From Bacteroidales bacterium (GTDB lineage: Bacteria; Bacteroidota; Bacteroidia; Bacteroidales; UBA932), in contig SUYN01000001.1 of the NCBI GenBank assembly GCA_015060405.1, positions 62,001 through 126,000 on the forward strand: a DNA stretch of 64,000 bases, written 5' to 3'. Each line of letters starts with the position of its first letter. Positions within the stretch are counted from its first letter, which is position 1. Below the pieces are notes generated by a model. It ran no database searches, was not told where the DNA came from, and saw only the letters and a list, made by a program, of their open reading frames with translations. A program made the position numbers and the translations under genes. This document shows positions 1 through 8,138 of this stretch, in pieces.

Positions 1-1181
1 ACTCGCCAATCCTTAACTGCCACTACCACCTCGTTGATGATACTCTTTGCAACCTCTGGGGTGAGCATATACTCCTCACACGAGTTGAGCAAAATTGACA
101 AATCAGATTCGTTGGTCTTGCTGTTAATTAGCAAACTTTGATGGTCATTCAGCATTGGGTTCATATCGTATGCTGGCGAAAGAGTCCAACCTTTTGCAGT
201 GAGCAGAAAACCGTGATTACGGAAATGATCATCGCTGTTGCCGACACATATATTGAATGCAACTCGGCGGAACAACTCTCGCAAGTTCGCATCAACATCG
301 GTACAACCGCTAATGATGAAATCAACAATATCGATATATCCGTGTCCCGTTGTCGCATTATCTCCATCATTCAGCCCAAGCAGTGTCATTGCAGATGCAA
401 AATGAATTCGTTTGCCTTCACTTGTTCGGTCAAAACGACGAGAAAGGAGTGTATGATGCTTGCCGTTTATTTCAAGTACCTTTGTTTCGGCTGCGTTTAT
501 GCCCGCATTTTTGGCTAATATATGACAGAAATATTCCCACAATCCTGCATCGTAATCATCCTTCAATGATGGGAACTTTGCGACATATATACTGCGGTCC
601 GTATCCACAACATTTGCTTTGGGACGCGCACCACCGAGCGAAGATCCTGGCTGCACAAGTTGAGCAATCCATCGTTTTTCGGGTAGTGCATTGGTCTCCT
701 CGCTTTTCTCAATTTCCTTGCTTGCTACAATGAGTTCTCGCAAGTCGGTCAACGGAGGAATACGCAAAGAGTTGTCAGCGTTGATGAACTCACCATCAAG
801 CGTTTCCCTGAAACGAAACCCGCCCATACGGGAAAAGTCATCAATGCCCGTCAAAAAGTCAAATGATGATAGTCGGCGAACAGGGCGATTCTCCTCTTGT
901 GCCAAGATCTGTTCCCGACGGAGAAGGAGAGTGCGCCCCCATCTGTCAGGCAGTGCATCGGCAAAGCAACCAAAAATATCTTTATTAGGCTGGGTGTATT
1001 GTATCCCCGGATAGTTGTTAAGGTCTTCACTGAGGGTGATAGCATTGTACTTTTTTATCCAACTATCGGCAAACTTGAAACTATAACTATCAGAGCCACG
1101 AAGCGATTCGTAAGCTAGTTCTCCAACAAGCTCAATCTCTTTGAGCCAATCAAAATCGGCATATACATACAATTTCTTCAT
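1..1181 (-). CDS. hipA: HipA-type serine/threonine kinase toxin (3' end outside window)
   Basis: The frame is open from the ATG at 1181 to the window edge (393 codons), so the protein is cut only by the window. HipA kinases phosphorylate a translation-related target, classically glutamyl-tRNA synthetase, and are held by HipB. The N-terminal subdomain is present (DWLKEIELVGEL, residues ~12-23), then a Gly-rich loop GSSLGGARPKA, a catalytic segment GNSDDHFRNHGF, and the metal-binding SPAYDMNP that replaces DFG. This is a single-chain HipA, unlike the split HipS/HipT at 14.2-15.5 kb. It follows an unknown nuclease-like ORF and a HipB-like gene, with 2 bp between its ATG and the preceding stop, so it is the last gene of that operon. 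A deletion relic of the same module lies at 15.8-16.1 kb. Family assignment is firm; the substrate is not known. Confidence 0.9.
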   Translation of the reverse strand, partial: MKKLYVYADFDWLKEIELVGELAYESLRGSDSYSFKFADSWIKKYNAITLSEDLNNYPGIQYTQPNKDIFGCFADALPDRWGRTLLLRREQILAQEENRPVRRLSSFDFLTGIDDFSRMGGFRFRETLDGEFINADNSLRIPPLTDLRELIVASKEIEKSEETNALPEKRWIAQLVQPGSSLGGARPKANVVDTDRSIYVAKFPSLKDDYDAGLWEYFCHILAKNAGINAAETKVLEINGKHHTLLSRRFDRTSEGKRIHFASAMTLLGLNDGDNATTGHGYIDIVDFIISGCTDVDANLRELFRRVAFNICVGNSDDHFRNHGFLLTAKGWTLSPAYDMNPMLNDHQSLLINSKTNESDLSILLNSCEEYMLTPEVAKSIINEVVVAVKDWR

Positions 1182-1183
1182 AG

Positions 1184-1987
1184 TTAATCGCTGTTTACAT
1201 GCATACTAGCACTACCTTCGTGAGCAATAGCGGTAAATATTTTCCCAATCAGCAATAGTCCAGGATATGTGCCTTTGTATGGCACTTCAAAATACTTTTT
1301 GTTATTTGGTAGCACCCAACTAGCGAGAAAATTAGGCGTTGTTGTTGTGGGCTTGCAGCGACTTACATCTTTTGATAATCTTGTTAAGATCTCTTTTTGG
1401 CGACACTTATAATCATCAACATCATCCATATTTCCGTCACGATTACAGTAGGGAGTTATAAAATGCAACCCAATTCTTATTACGCCTTTTGTCTTTTCAT
1501 TAAAATATCTCACATTTTTACGAACATCTTGTAACTGACTTACGGTCATTGTTTCCCATCGTTTGATAAGCCTCTCATCATTAGTCAAATTAGTTTTGAA
1601 TGCATCGTAACTATGCTTCATTTCAATAACTATACTATAATCCTTATATATGCACCAATAGTCAATTCTGCCTTTTGAGTCTTTTTTTTCAAAACCTTTT
1701 ATGCTACTATCTCTAACAATTGGATATTCAGCTATTACTAAACCTTTGCAGAGTGATGATATAATTGGTAATACAACAGAATCTAATTGCCGTTCTCGAA
1801 ATAAGAATGGATATTCAATAATATCATATTTACTATTACTGAATAGCAAGGACTGCTTACATACTTTACAAAACACCTCTTTAATAAAGCTGTAAGCTAT
1901 ATTGTAATCTTCACCCTGATCTGACGGGCAAGAAGATATAACAAAATTTAGATTCTGTATTTTAGTGTTGCGCAATGATAGTTTCAT
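1184..1987 (-). CDS. Unknown protein with PD-(D/E)XK-like nuclease motif, between hipB and hipA
   Basis: This 267-residue protein is not one I recognise as a named family. From the ATG at 1987, residues ~105-128 read GRIDYW, then YSIVIEMKHS: an Asp (109) followed about 12 residues later by E-x-K (122-124) at the end of a hydrophobic strand. That is the arrangement of PD-(D/E)XK nucleases. The start at 1987 is chosen over an in-frame GTG at 2026 because 2026 lies inside the HTH gene, whereas 1987 is 13 bases after its stop and has GAGG just upstream. It ends 2 bp before hipA, so the three genes form one operon. A third gene between hipB and hipA is not standard for HipBA. It could be an added effector, an accessory nuclease or a modulator; the role is inference. 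Confidence 0.6.
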   Translation of the reverse strand: MKLSLRNTKIQNLNFVISSCPSDQGEDYNIAYSFIKEVFCKVCKQSLLFSNSKYDIIEYPFLFRERQLDSVVLPIISSLCKGLVIAEYPIVRDSSIKGFEKKDSKGRIDYWCIYKDYSIVIEMKHSYDAFKTNLTNDERLIKRWETMTVSQLQDVRKNVRYFNEKTKGVIRIGLHFITPYCNRDGNMDDVDDYKCRQKEILTRLSKDVSRCKPTTTTPNFLASWVLPNNKKYFEVPYKGTYPGLLLIGKIFTAIAHEGSASMHVNSD

Positions 1988-2000
1988 ACCTCGGATATAC

Positions 2001-2321
2001 TTATTCTTTTTTAGACGCTCTTTCACGCTGTGGCAAATTCATATCCTGCAATGCTCTGCCGAGTTCGTCATCTTTCGCCAATGAGAGAATGTCATCATCA
2101 AGCTGCAAGGCATACAACACACGCAGATAGATGCCTATCGCCACTGTGGGGACACCTTTCTCTATGCGTGATACCGTAAGTGGCGAACAAGTAGCACGCT
2201 CCGCCACCTGTGCAACACTCAGATTACGACGCAAGCGGGCAAGCTTTATCTGCTCACCAACAACCTGCATTTTTTGCTCCAATTTTCGGGGCAATTTAGT
2301 CCCCATTGTACTCTTTGTCAT
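2001..2321 (-). CDS. hipB: HipB-like XRE-family antitoxin/repressor
   Basis: A 106-residue DNA-binding protein with one Cro/C1-type helix-turn-helix at about residues 22-75 (GEQIKLARLRRNLSVAQVA, then CSPLTVSRIEKG). In HipBA modules this protein binds the operon promoter and the HipA kinase, neutralising it. It is the first gene of a three-gene minus-strand operon with the nuclease-like ORF and hipA. A TATATTTG -7 box lies 25 bp upstream of the ATG. The first codons and the upstream promoter region recur at 16.14-16.2 kb in front of a hipA fragment, so a second copy of this module once existed there. The C-terminal 30 residues (LGRALQDMNLPQRERASKKE) are charged and probably flexible. Confidence 0.85.
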   Translation of the reverse strand: MTKSTMGTKLPRKLEQKMQVVGEQIKLARLRRNLSVAQVAERATCSPLTVSRIEKGVPTVAIGIYLRVLYALQLDDDILSLAKDDELGRALQDMNLPQRERASKKE

Positions 2322-2345
2322 AGCCGTAACATATCATATAATATG

Positions 2346-2353
2346 CAAATATA
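2346..2353 (-). promoter_or_regulatory. Bacteroidetes -7 box (TATATTTG) for hipB-nuclease-hipA
   Basis: On the minus strand the sequence reads TATATTTG, a full match to TAnnTTTG, 25 bp from the hipB start codon. No clear TTTG -33 element was seen at 19-21 bases, so it may be weak or activator dependent. The same region is partly conserved in front of the hipBA relic at 16.15-16.2 kb. Confidence 0.5.
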
Positions 2354-2509
2354 ATACTTTTTCTTTATTTTATGATAGATTGATTGAAATAATACATGAA
2401 TGTAACTATAAAGAAAAGCTTGATAGTCCAAAACAAACGAACTCGCAAGTCAATCTTGCGAGTTCGCTGATATTATAGATGTCTCTTTTCTGATAATTAT
2501 TAACCACAT

Positions 2510-2630
2510 CGACTGGGTGCCGACTAGGTTCCGACTGGGTGCCAACTTAGTTCTATCTTAGTGCCTACTTGGTGCCATCATGGGCACTATCATGAGCAGT
2601 TCATGAGCACTTATAGTGCAACGATAAGGC
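2510..2630. repeat. Imperfect 11-bp tandem repeat, about 11 units
   Basis: Read in steps of 11 bases from 2510, the units are CGACTGGGTGC, CGACTAGGTTC, CGACTGGGTGC, CAACTTAGTTC, TATCTTAGTGC, CTACTTGGTGC, CATCATGGGCA, CTATCATGAGC, AGTTCATGAGC, ACTTATAGTGC, with decay towards 2630. The repeat lies in the gap between the hipB promoter (2353) and the YgjP gene (3' end at 2772). No ORF of note spans it. Nothing else was seen in 2641-2771. Function unknown: possible protein-binding array, slipped-strand expansion or eroded coding repeat. Confidence 0.6.
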
Positions 2631-2771
2631 TGTTTGTGAGATAGAAACCATCATCAACACATGCTCATAAAATATTTGAAATGCCTCGTCCAATATATAA
2701 ACTCTGAAGCCGACTCTTTTGTATTCTATGGTCGGTTTCAATCATTTATAAGCATTATTTAGAATTCCTAA

Positions 2772-3479
2772 TTATAACATAAATCTTTCTAATTTATTCT
2801 TCCATCTCTCCCAATCAGGCATTTCCTTTTGTAGTAGATCCCAAAATGCTTTTGTGTGGTCAGGGTGCAATAAATGACAAAGTTCGTGAGTAATCACGTA
2901 CTCAATACAAGGTCGAGGAGCCATAATCAATCGAGTATTAAGAATTATTTTTCCCTTTGGGGTACAGCTTCCCCAACGATTTTCCATCTCCTGTATATAT
3001 AAAGACGTCGGCTCAACACCATATTTTGCAAAACGAGCAATAATTGGCTCGGCATACTCGGCAAACTTATCTTTGGCGTGTATTCTATACCACTCTTTCA
3101 TCAACTCTTTTGCTTTACTTTTAGGTGTGCATATAACTTCAAAATATCGTCCTTTATATCGCACACTATTGGGTTTACCCTCCTCAACACGCAATAAAAA
3201 TTGGCGACCAAGATAATAATGTGATTCTCCGCTTATAAATCTTTTATCTGGAGAACGCTCTCCAAGTTCTTTGAAATAGTTTTGTTGGCGTAAAATCCAC
3301 TGAGCCCTTCTGTATACACGCTGTTCAATTGCCGCAATTGTCGTGTCAATAGGTGCTAATACCTCAACATTACCTGCTGGATAGACCTTTATACCAAGTG
3401 TTTTGCGATTGGCAAACTTTACTCTAAACACAATTTCGTGTGAGCCAAAAATAATTTTACCTTCCATTAGCGAAACCAT
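2772..3479 (-). CDS. YgjP/WLM-type zinc metallopeptidase (DUF45)
   Basis: A 235-residue protein with the gluzincin-type motif HELCH in YVITHELCHLLHPDHTKAFW (around residues 190-210) and the family hallmark NRWGSCTPKGKIILN shortly before it. These are typical of the YgjP-like metallopeptidase family (DUF45/SprT-like fold), often encoded beside type I restriction genes. It is the last gene of the restriction operon. The ATG at 3479 lies inside hsdR; a second ATG at 3467 overlaps the hsdR stop as TAATG and is an equally plausible start (231 residues), which implies translational coupling either way. Possible roles include proteolytic control of restriction subunits, but the substrate is unknown. 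Confidence 0.85.
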   Translation of the reverse strand: MVSLMEGKIIFGSHEIVFRVKFANRKTLGIKVYPAGNVEVLAPIDTTIAAIEQRVYRRAQWILRQQNYFKELGERSPDKRFISGESHYYLGRQFLLRVEEGKPNSVRYKGRYFEVICTPKSKAKELMKEWYRIHAKDKFAEYAEPIIARFAKYGVEPTSLYIQEMENRWGSCTPKGKIILNTRLIMAPRPCIEYVITHELCHLLHPDHTKAFWDLLQKEMPDWERWKNKLERFML

Positions 3480-6400
3480 TTCGATGCAACATCTACCGAG
3501 TTATCAATAATAGAATCCATATCATCAAAGGTCAACTGAACGCCATACCCTCTTTTTACTACATCGATTAGATAATCCTCTATTTCGAGTTTCATAGTGC
3601 CAATTAGCCTATCTTTGGCTGTCCAATCTACCATTAATGAGCCATCGGGGTAGATATGTGCTTTTATAATTTCATCAATCTTGTTTGCAGTCATCAGAGC
3701 CAACCCCGTCAAATCAAACTTCGCAGCATCTTTACACACCCTCTTATACACTTCTAATCCTAAGCCAAAGTATGCGCGACCTGCATTGTTGTTTTGCAAA
3801 GACTCGGGTATTTCACTATCTGTGTGAGTTAATACCTTATTCATAATCTCTTCAGCACGCTGTAAGTATTCTGCCTCGCTTATGCGTCCCTGCTTATATT
3901 CCTCAATAGTCTCCTCTAGCATTTTGGAAAACTTTTTGAAGAATGCAGGATCAGTATCCATACTCTCTGTGATATACTTTGCTGTTCGAGAGGCAATTGT
4001 GTCTGCTTTGGCAGCTTTTCCTACAATCTTCTCTACCTCTTCAGCGAATTTCTCTTTATCAAAGATATTAACTAACTCTGTTATTATCTGTACTTCTCCA
4101 CTCTCAATATGAGTGTCAATAAGTTTTTGTATTTGACCTTCATATTGCGAGAAATCAATCGTATCTGAATAACGCTTTTGAACAGCCTTTCGGAGTTTTA
4201 GGAATATTGCTAAATCATTTTTATAACGATCTATCTGCTCTTGTGGTGTGATTTTATGGAAGTCAATAGAAGACAGAGCTATTTTAAGAGTGCGAGAATA
4301 CGCAGTCAATTTTTCATAAAAGTTAACTCGTTTTTCATCATCACGCAGAACCTCTCCATACGCCTCTAAATCACCTTGATTTCTAACCTCACGCAAAATA
4401 TCCCACACTTCACTATGTCGTTGCGGTAATTTCGCCACCTCGTCTGCAATATCAGTATATGTTCCCGAAAGATCCTCTTGGTCAAACTCGGTGTATATTT
4501 CAAGCGCATCATTTAGGTTGCTGAAAACGCCATAGTAGTCCACTATATAACCAAACTCCTTGTCGTCGCACACACGATTCACTCGGGCAATAGCTTGCAA
4601 CAGGGTATGATCTTTAAGCTTACGATCAAGATACAATACCGTATTTTTCGGCTCATCAAAACCCGTAAGCAGTTTATCCACGACAATGATGATTTCGGGC
4701 TTATCGCTATTCTTAAAGCGATTGATGATGTTTTGCTCGTACTTTTTTGGGGTTCCGTGCTCGTCCATCATCTGCTTCCAAAAAGCCAATTCAGTGTTGG
4801 AAGTCTCGCCAAATGCAATATCCTCACCCTCGCGCGTATCTGGCGAAGTTATAAGCACCTCAGACGATACAATGCCTATCTCATCAAGGAATTTCTTATA
4901 CATTATTGCAATTCGCTTTCGCGGAGCTACCAACTGCGCCTTAAACTTTGAGCCTTGCCAGTTCTTGCGGAAATGTTGTGATATGTCCCACGCAATGGCA
5001 TAAACACGCTGCTCTGCTTGATTCACTTGGTCGGCACGACTGAACTTCTTCTTCATATCGGCTCTCTGTGCATCAGTCATCCACTCGCAAATACGGTCAA
5101 AATACCTGTCAATCGACTCTGCGTGAACCTCTTGTGGCACCATACGGCCCTCGTAAAGCAATGGCACTACTGCACCATCTTTCACTGCTTGATCTACGGT
5201 GTAAATTGGCTGAATAATACCACCAAACTTTGCAGCAGTACTCTTCTCCTTCTTCATCAGTGGAGTTCCGGTCATCGCAATAAAGCAAGCATTAGGTAGT
5301 GCCTTCTCCATCTTGATTCCCATCTCACCATACTGGCTGCGGTGTCCCTCGTCAATCAGCACAAAAATATTGGGGTCGGTAAGAGGAGACTTTAATCCCC
5401 TTACCGCCGTCTCAAACTTATTGATTATGGTCGTGATCACCGTGGCACTTGCACCTTCCAATAACTTCACAAGATTGCTACCTGTTGTAGCATTCTCTAC
5501 GCTCACTTGACATTTGCGGAATGTCGTGGTAATCTGCCTGTCAAGGTCAGTGCGATCGGTTACGAGGATAATCCTCGGATTGCGAATTGAACTGTCAAGC
5601 AAAATTGCCTGTGCAAGCAAAACCATCGTCAGTGATTTACCCGAGCCTTGCGTATGCCAAATGACACCACCTCGGCGTTTTCCGCCCTCGATGTTGCTCA
5701 CTCGCTCCAAAACTTTTTCAACAGCAAAAAATTGCTGATAGCGTGCCACCTTCTTTATACCCTCATCATATAGCGTAAAACCATACATCAGCCCCAGCAA
5801 CCTCTCCGGGCGGCAAAGATTGTAAATATATGCATCCTGCACCGATGGTGTCAACGGAGCATCGTATTTCTTCTCTATATCTGTCCGCACATAACTATAT
5901 CGCTCGCTGAACATCTTGGGGTTAATACGCTTCTCATTTACTTTCTCGGCTAACTTGTAACGATATAACTCCTCTGCATTTTTGTCTGCAAACTGTTCAG
6001 TCCATTTGCTCCAAAACTTCTCGGGCGTGGCGGTTGTGGCATAACTCACCTCATTGACATTTGTCGCCAACAACAATGCCGAATAGACATACAACGAGCG
6101 TATTCCATCCTCCTTTTGGTTGCGAAGATGTTGCGAAATCGCCTGCTTGAGCGAATCTTTGATGTCGGGTCGCTTGCACTCTATCACGCACAACGGAATA
6201 CCATTAACAAACAACACTATATCGGGGCGATATGTGTCGCTCATTCCCGTGCGGCTTACTGTAAACTCCTCGGTAACGTGAAACGCATTGTTCTCGAGGT
6301 GCTTCCAGTCGATATACTGCATCACATAACTCTTCTTGTCGCCATCGACAATCTGTTCGAGCGTCTTGCCCGCAGTCAAAAGGTCGTATGCCACCTGCGA

Positions 6401-6679
6401 GGCGGTCATAAAGCCCTCTGCCATTGGGAGGTTTCGCAGAGCCTCAATGCCCGCAGTTATGTTCTGCTCCGAGAATACTGTTGTGCGCTGTGAACTTACC
6501 TGCACGGTGTTGATTTTTGCCAACTGCTCACGCAAGATAGGCTCCAACAACACATTGCCCGTGTTTCCGCCACGCAGCTCCATTGCCTCAGCAGGTGTCA
6601 GATAGGTGTAACCCACCTTCTCCAACATCATCAATGCCGGAATCTGACTAATATGGTCTTCTTTGAAGGAGAGAGTCAT
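3467..6679 (-). CDS. hsdR: Type I restriction enzyme, HsdR endonuclease/translocase subunit
   Basis: 1070 residues, usual for HsdR. Residues ~150-175 hold the PD-(D/E)XK nuclease core (RPDIVLF, then CVIECKRP). The SF2 translocase follows: Walker A WHTQGSGKS, DEAD-like VLIDEGHRSQYG, motif III AMTGTP, and a C-terminal helicase lobe with KLLTGFDEP and the arginine-rich QAIARVNRV. HsdR joins HsdM and HsdS to translocate and cut unmodified DNA. The start is the ATG at 6679; an upstream TTG at 6688 is in frame but weaker. It lies 12 bp after the HAD gene and overlaps the metallopeptidase gene downstream. All catalytic motifs are present, so it should be active. Confidence 0.97.
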   Translation of the reverse strand: MTLSFKEDHISQIPALMMLEKVGYTYLTPAEAMELRGGNTGNVLLEPILREQLAKINTVQVSSQRTTVFSEQNITAGIEALRNLPMAEGFMTASQVAYDLLTAGKTLEQIVDGDKKSYVMQYIDWKHLENNAFHVTEEFTVSRTGMSDTYRPDIVLFVNGIPLCVIECKRPDIKDSLKQAISQHLRNQKEDGIRSLYVYSALLLATNVNEVSYATTATPEKFWSKWTEQFADKNAEELYRYKLAEKVNEKRINPKMFSERYSYVRTDIEKKYDAPLTPSVQDAYIYNLCRPERLLGLMYGFTLYDEGIKKVARYQQFFAVEKVLERVSNIEGGKRRGGVIWHTQGSGKSLTMVLLAQAILLDSSIRNPRIILVTDRTDLDRQITTTFRKCQVSVENATTGSNLVKLLEGASATVITTIINKFETAVRGLKSPLTDPNIFVLIDEGHRSQYGEMGIKMEKALPNACFIAMTGTPLMKKEKSTAAKFGGIIQPIYTVDQAVKDGAVVPLLYEGRMVPQEVHAESIDRYFDRICEWMTDAQRADMKKKFSRADQVNQAEQRVYAIAWDISQHFRKNWQGSKFKAQLVAPRKRIAIMYKKFLDEIGIVSSEVLITSPDTREGEDIAFGETSNTELAFWKQMMDEHGTPKKYEQNIINRFKNSDKPEIIIVVDKLLTGFDEPKNTVLYLDRKLKDHTLLQAIARVNRVCDDKEFGYIVDYYGVFSNLNDALEIYTEFDQEDLSGTYTDIADEVAKLPQRHSEVWDILREVRNQGDLEAYGEVLRDDEKRVNFYEKLTAYSRTLKIALSSIDFHKITPQEQIDRYKNDLAIFLKLRKAVQKRYSDTIDFSQYEGQIQKLIDTHIESGEVQIITELVNIFDKEKFAEEVEKIVGKAAKADTIASRTAKYITESMDTDPAFFKKFSKMLEETIEEYKQGRISEAEYLQRAEEIMNKVLTHTDSEIPESLQNNNAGRAYFGLGLEVYKRVCKDAAKFDLTGLALMTANKIDEIIKAHIYPDGSLMVDWTAKDRLIGTMKLEIEDYLIDVVKRGYGVQLTFDDMDSIIDNSVDVASKWFR

Positions 6680-6691
6680 AATATACAATCA

Positions 6692-7555
6692 TTATTTGGC
6701 GGCAAACTTCTTTTGATTATCCTTTTGTAGTTTATTAAAATCAAAATCAGCTTTTACCTGCTTAATAATAGCATAAACAATATTATAAATATCACTACCT
6801 TTTGAATAATCTGCCGGACAAGCAAAATTCACTCTATTTTCTTGAACTAGTTTTTCCGCACATTTCTTCTTCTTTTGATTTTTGGGCTTGTAAACGGCAA
6901 TGGAATTTCCGCCTTGTTGTTTGATTAGTTTCATGCATGGTATATCAGTCTCACCATCGCCAAAATAGATCATATGTTTAAATGGCACAGGACGTTCATC
7001 TTCCGCTTTGAATTCATTTACTTTTGCATTTTCACTGATGTTCGAAATACCTTTATTAATCATAAATAAGAACTGTGTCTTTGCGGTGAAATCGACAGCA
7101 ACAGCAGGCCATACAGCAACATCATCTTCATACATAAAAGAACAAGCGTATATCTCTTGGAACTTTTTCGCAATAGTTGTTCCCTCTATCATTTCTTTCA
7201 GTCCAGAAGAGTTAATGTAATGTTGAATTGTCACACCTTCCTCTTTTCCTAATTGATTAATTAGGTCAAACCATTCTTCTACACCATTATATAATTCAAT
7301 ACTTTCCCCAAAGTCGATAAATTTCTGTCTTTTAACACTAACTTTTGCCGCATGAGCTTTATCCAGCATTAGTTTCATGTAACACAAAATATTGCTAGCA
7401 TCATGTCTCTTAATTAATTCGTTGTTCTCTTTCCAAAAAGCATTCTTATTTTTGATCCCAATTGCTTTAAGAAAATCAAACTCCTGCATATTGCCAGGTG
7501 ATAAAGTCCCATCAAAATCATAAATGAGAGCTACCGTAGGTTTCTTTTTTGCCAT
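6692..7555 (-). CDS. HAD-superfamily hydrolase (phosphatase-like)
   Basis: 287 residues. Motif I is IYDFDGTLSPGN at residues ~11-22 (nucleophile Asp and acid/base Asp), and the acidic motif IV is YFGDGETDIPCM around residue 200. These define a haloacid-dehalogenase-type phosphohydrolase with a large cap (residues ~25-110). It is encoded between the DUF2188 gene and hsdR in the restriction operon, with 8 and 12 bp gaps, so it is co-transcribed. The basic C-terminus (QKKKKCAEK and KLQKDNQKKF) is notable. The substrate is unknown. Its place in the operon suggests a restriction- or nucleotide-related accessory role, which is inference. Confidence 0.85.
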   Translation of the reverse strand: MAKKKPTVALIYDFDGTLSPGNMQEFDFLKAIGIKNKNAFWKENNELIKRHDASNILCYMKLMLDKAHAAKVSVKRQKFIDFGESIELYNGVEEWFDLINQLGKEEGVTIQHYINSSGLKEMIEGTTIAKKFQEIYACSFMYEDDVAVWPAVAVDFTAKTQFLFMINKGISNISENAKVNEFKAEDERPVPFKHMIYFGDGETDIPCMKLIKQQGGNSIAVYKPKNQKKKKCAEKLVQENRVNFACPADYSKGSDIYNIVYAIIKQVKADFDFNKLQKDNQKKFAAK

Positions 7556-7563
7556 AACTAAAA

Positions 7564-7803
7564 TTATTTTTTATCTTTTGGAGGACAAGGATCTCCACCG
7601 TAACTATTCGGATTCTGAATTGTTCCATCTTTTTTATGAGGAATCAATTCTGCACCATCATTGCGAGCTTTATCACGAGCCCAATTCATTGCATCTTGTT
7701 TCGTTTCAAAATGCTTTGATGAGCGTTCTGCATTATTTCTTTTTGCATCCCAACCGCCCCTGTTGGAGTTAGGTACTACATGAATTTCTTTTCTATTTCC
7801 CAT
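7564..7803 (-). CDS. DUF2188 family small protein
   Basis: 79 residues matching the DUF2188 pattern: an N-terminal strand with a Trp (HVVPNSNRGGWDAKRNN), then SKHFETKQDAMNWARDKARNDGAELIPHKKDGTIQ. DUF2188 proteins are short alpha/beta proteins of unknown function often found in accessory regions. It lies 2 bp downstream of the GIY-YIG-like gene and 8 bp before the HAD gene, inside the type I restriction operon. The C-terminus is Pro/Gly-rich. Confidence 0.8.
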   Translation of the reverse strand: MGNRKEIHVVPNSNRGGWDAKRNNAERSSKHFETKQDAMNWARDKARNDGAELIPHKKDGTIQNPNSYGGDPCPPKDKK

Positions 7804-7805
7804 AA

Positions 7806-8117
7806 CTATTCTCTTGTTTTACTTGAAATTTTATAACAATATACCCAAACCGAGTCCTCAAATCCGCCACCAGTATCTCCTTGCATTCCTCTATTTAGGA
7901 AGTGCTCCTCTACTTTTTGAGCTGTATTTTTATTTATGGCTTCTTTAATTATCCACCATGCAGCCCCTTGCTCTTTGGGGACATTATGTTCGCCAAATAA
8001 ACGTCTTTCTATATCATTTGTAATACCGATATAGAATTTGCTAAAATTATTACCATCTACATCTTTTTTGAGATGTTCATAGATTGCATCTGCAATCTCT
8101 TGTGCTTTTAGTGCCAT
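7806..8117 (-). CDS. GIY-YIG-like small protein
   Basis: 103 residues. The segment FYIGITNDIERRLFGEHN (residues ~28-45) resembles the GIY-YIG nuclease signature: YIG followed by a conserved Arg and a His about seven residues later. The later part (TAQKVEEHFLNRGMQGDTGGG) carries the Glu expected in that fold. It is short for a full GIY-YIG nuclease, but single-domain members of this size exist. It sits directly after hsdS in the restriction operon. Nuclease activity is plausible but unproven from sequence alone. Confidence 0.6.
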   Translation of the reverse strand: MALKAQEIADAIYEHLKKDVDGNNFSKFYIGITNDIERRLFGEHNVPKEQGAAWWIIKEAINKNTAQKVEEHFLNRGMQGDTGGGFEDSVWVYCYKISSKTRE

Positions 8118-8138
8118 ATTCTTAAAGTTTTAAAGTTT

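Noticed and set aside
138..1118. Several plus-strand ORFs of 70-130 codons
   Set aside because: They are antisense shadows of the continuous hipA frame on the minus strand, which encodes all expected kinase motifs.
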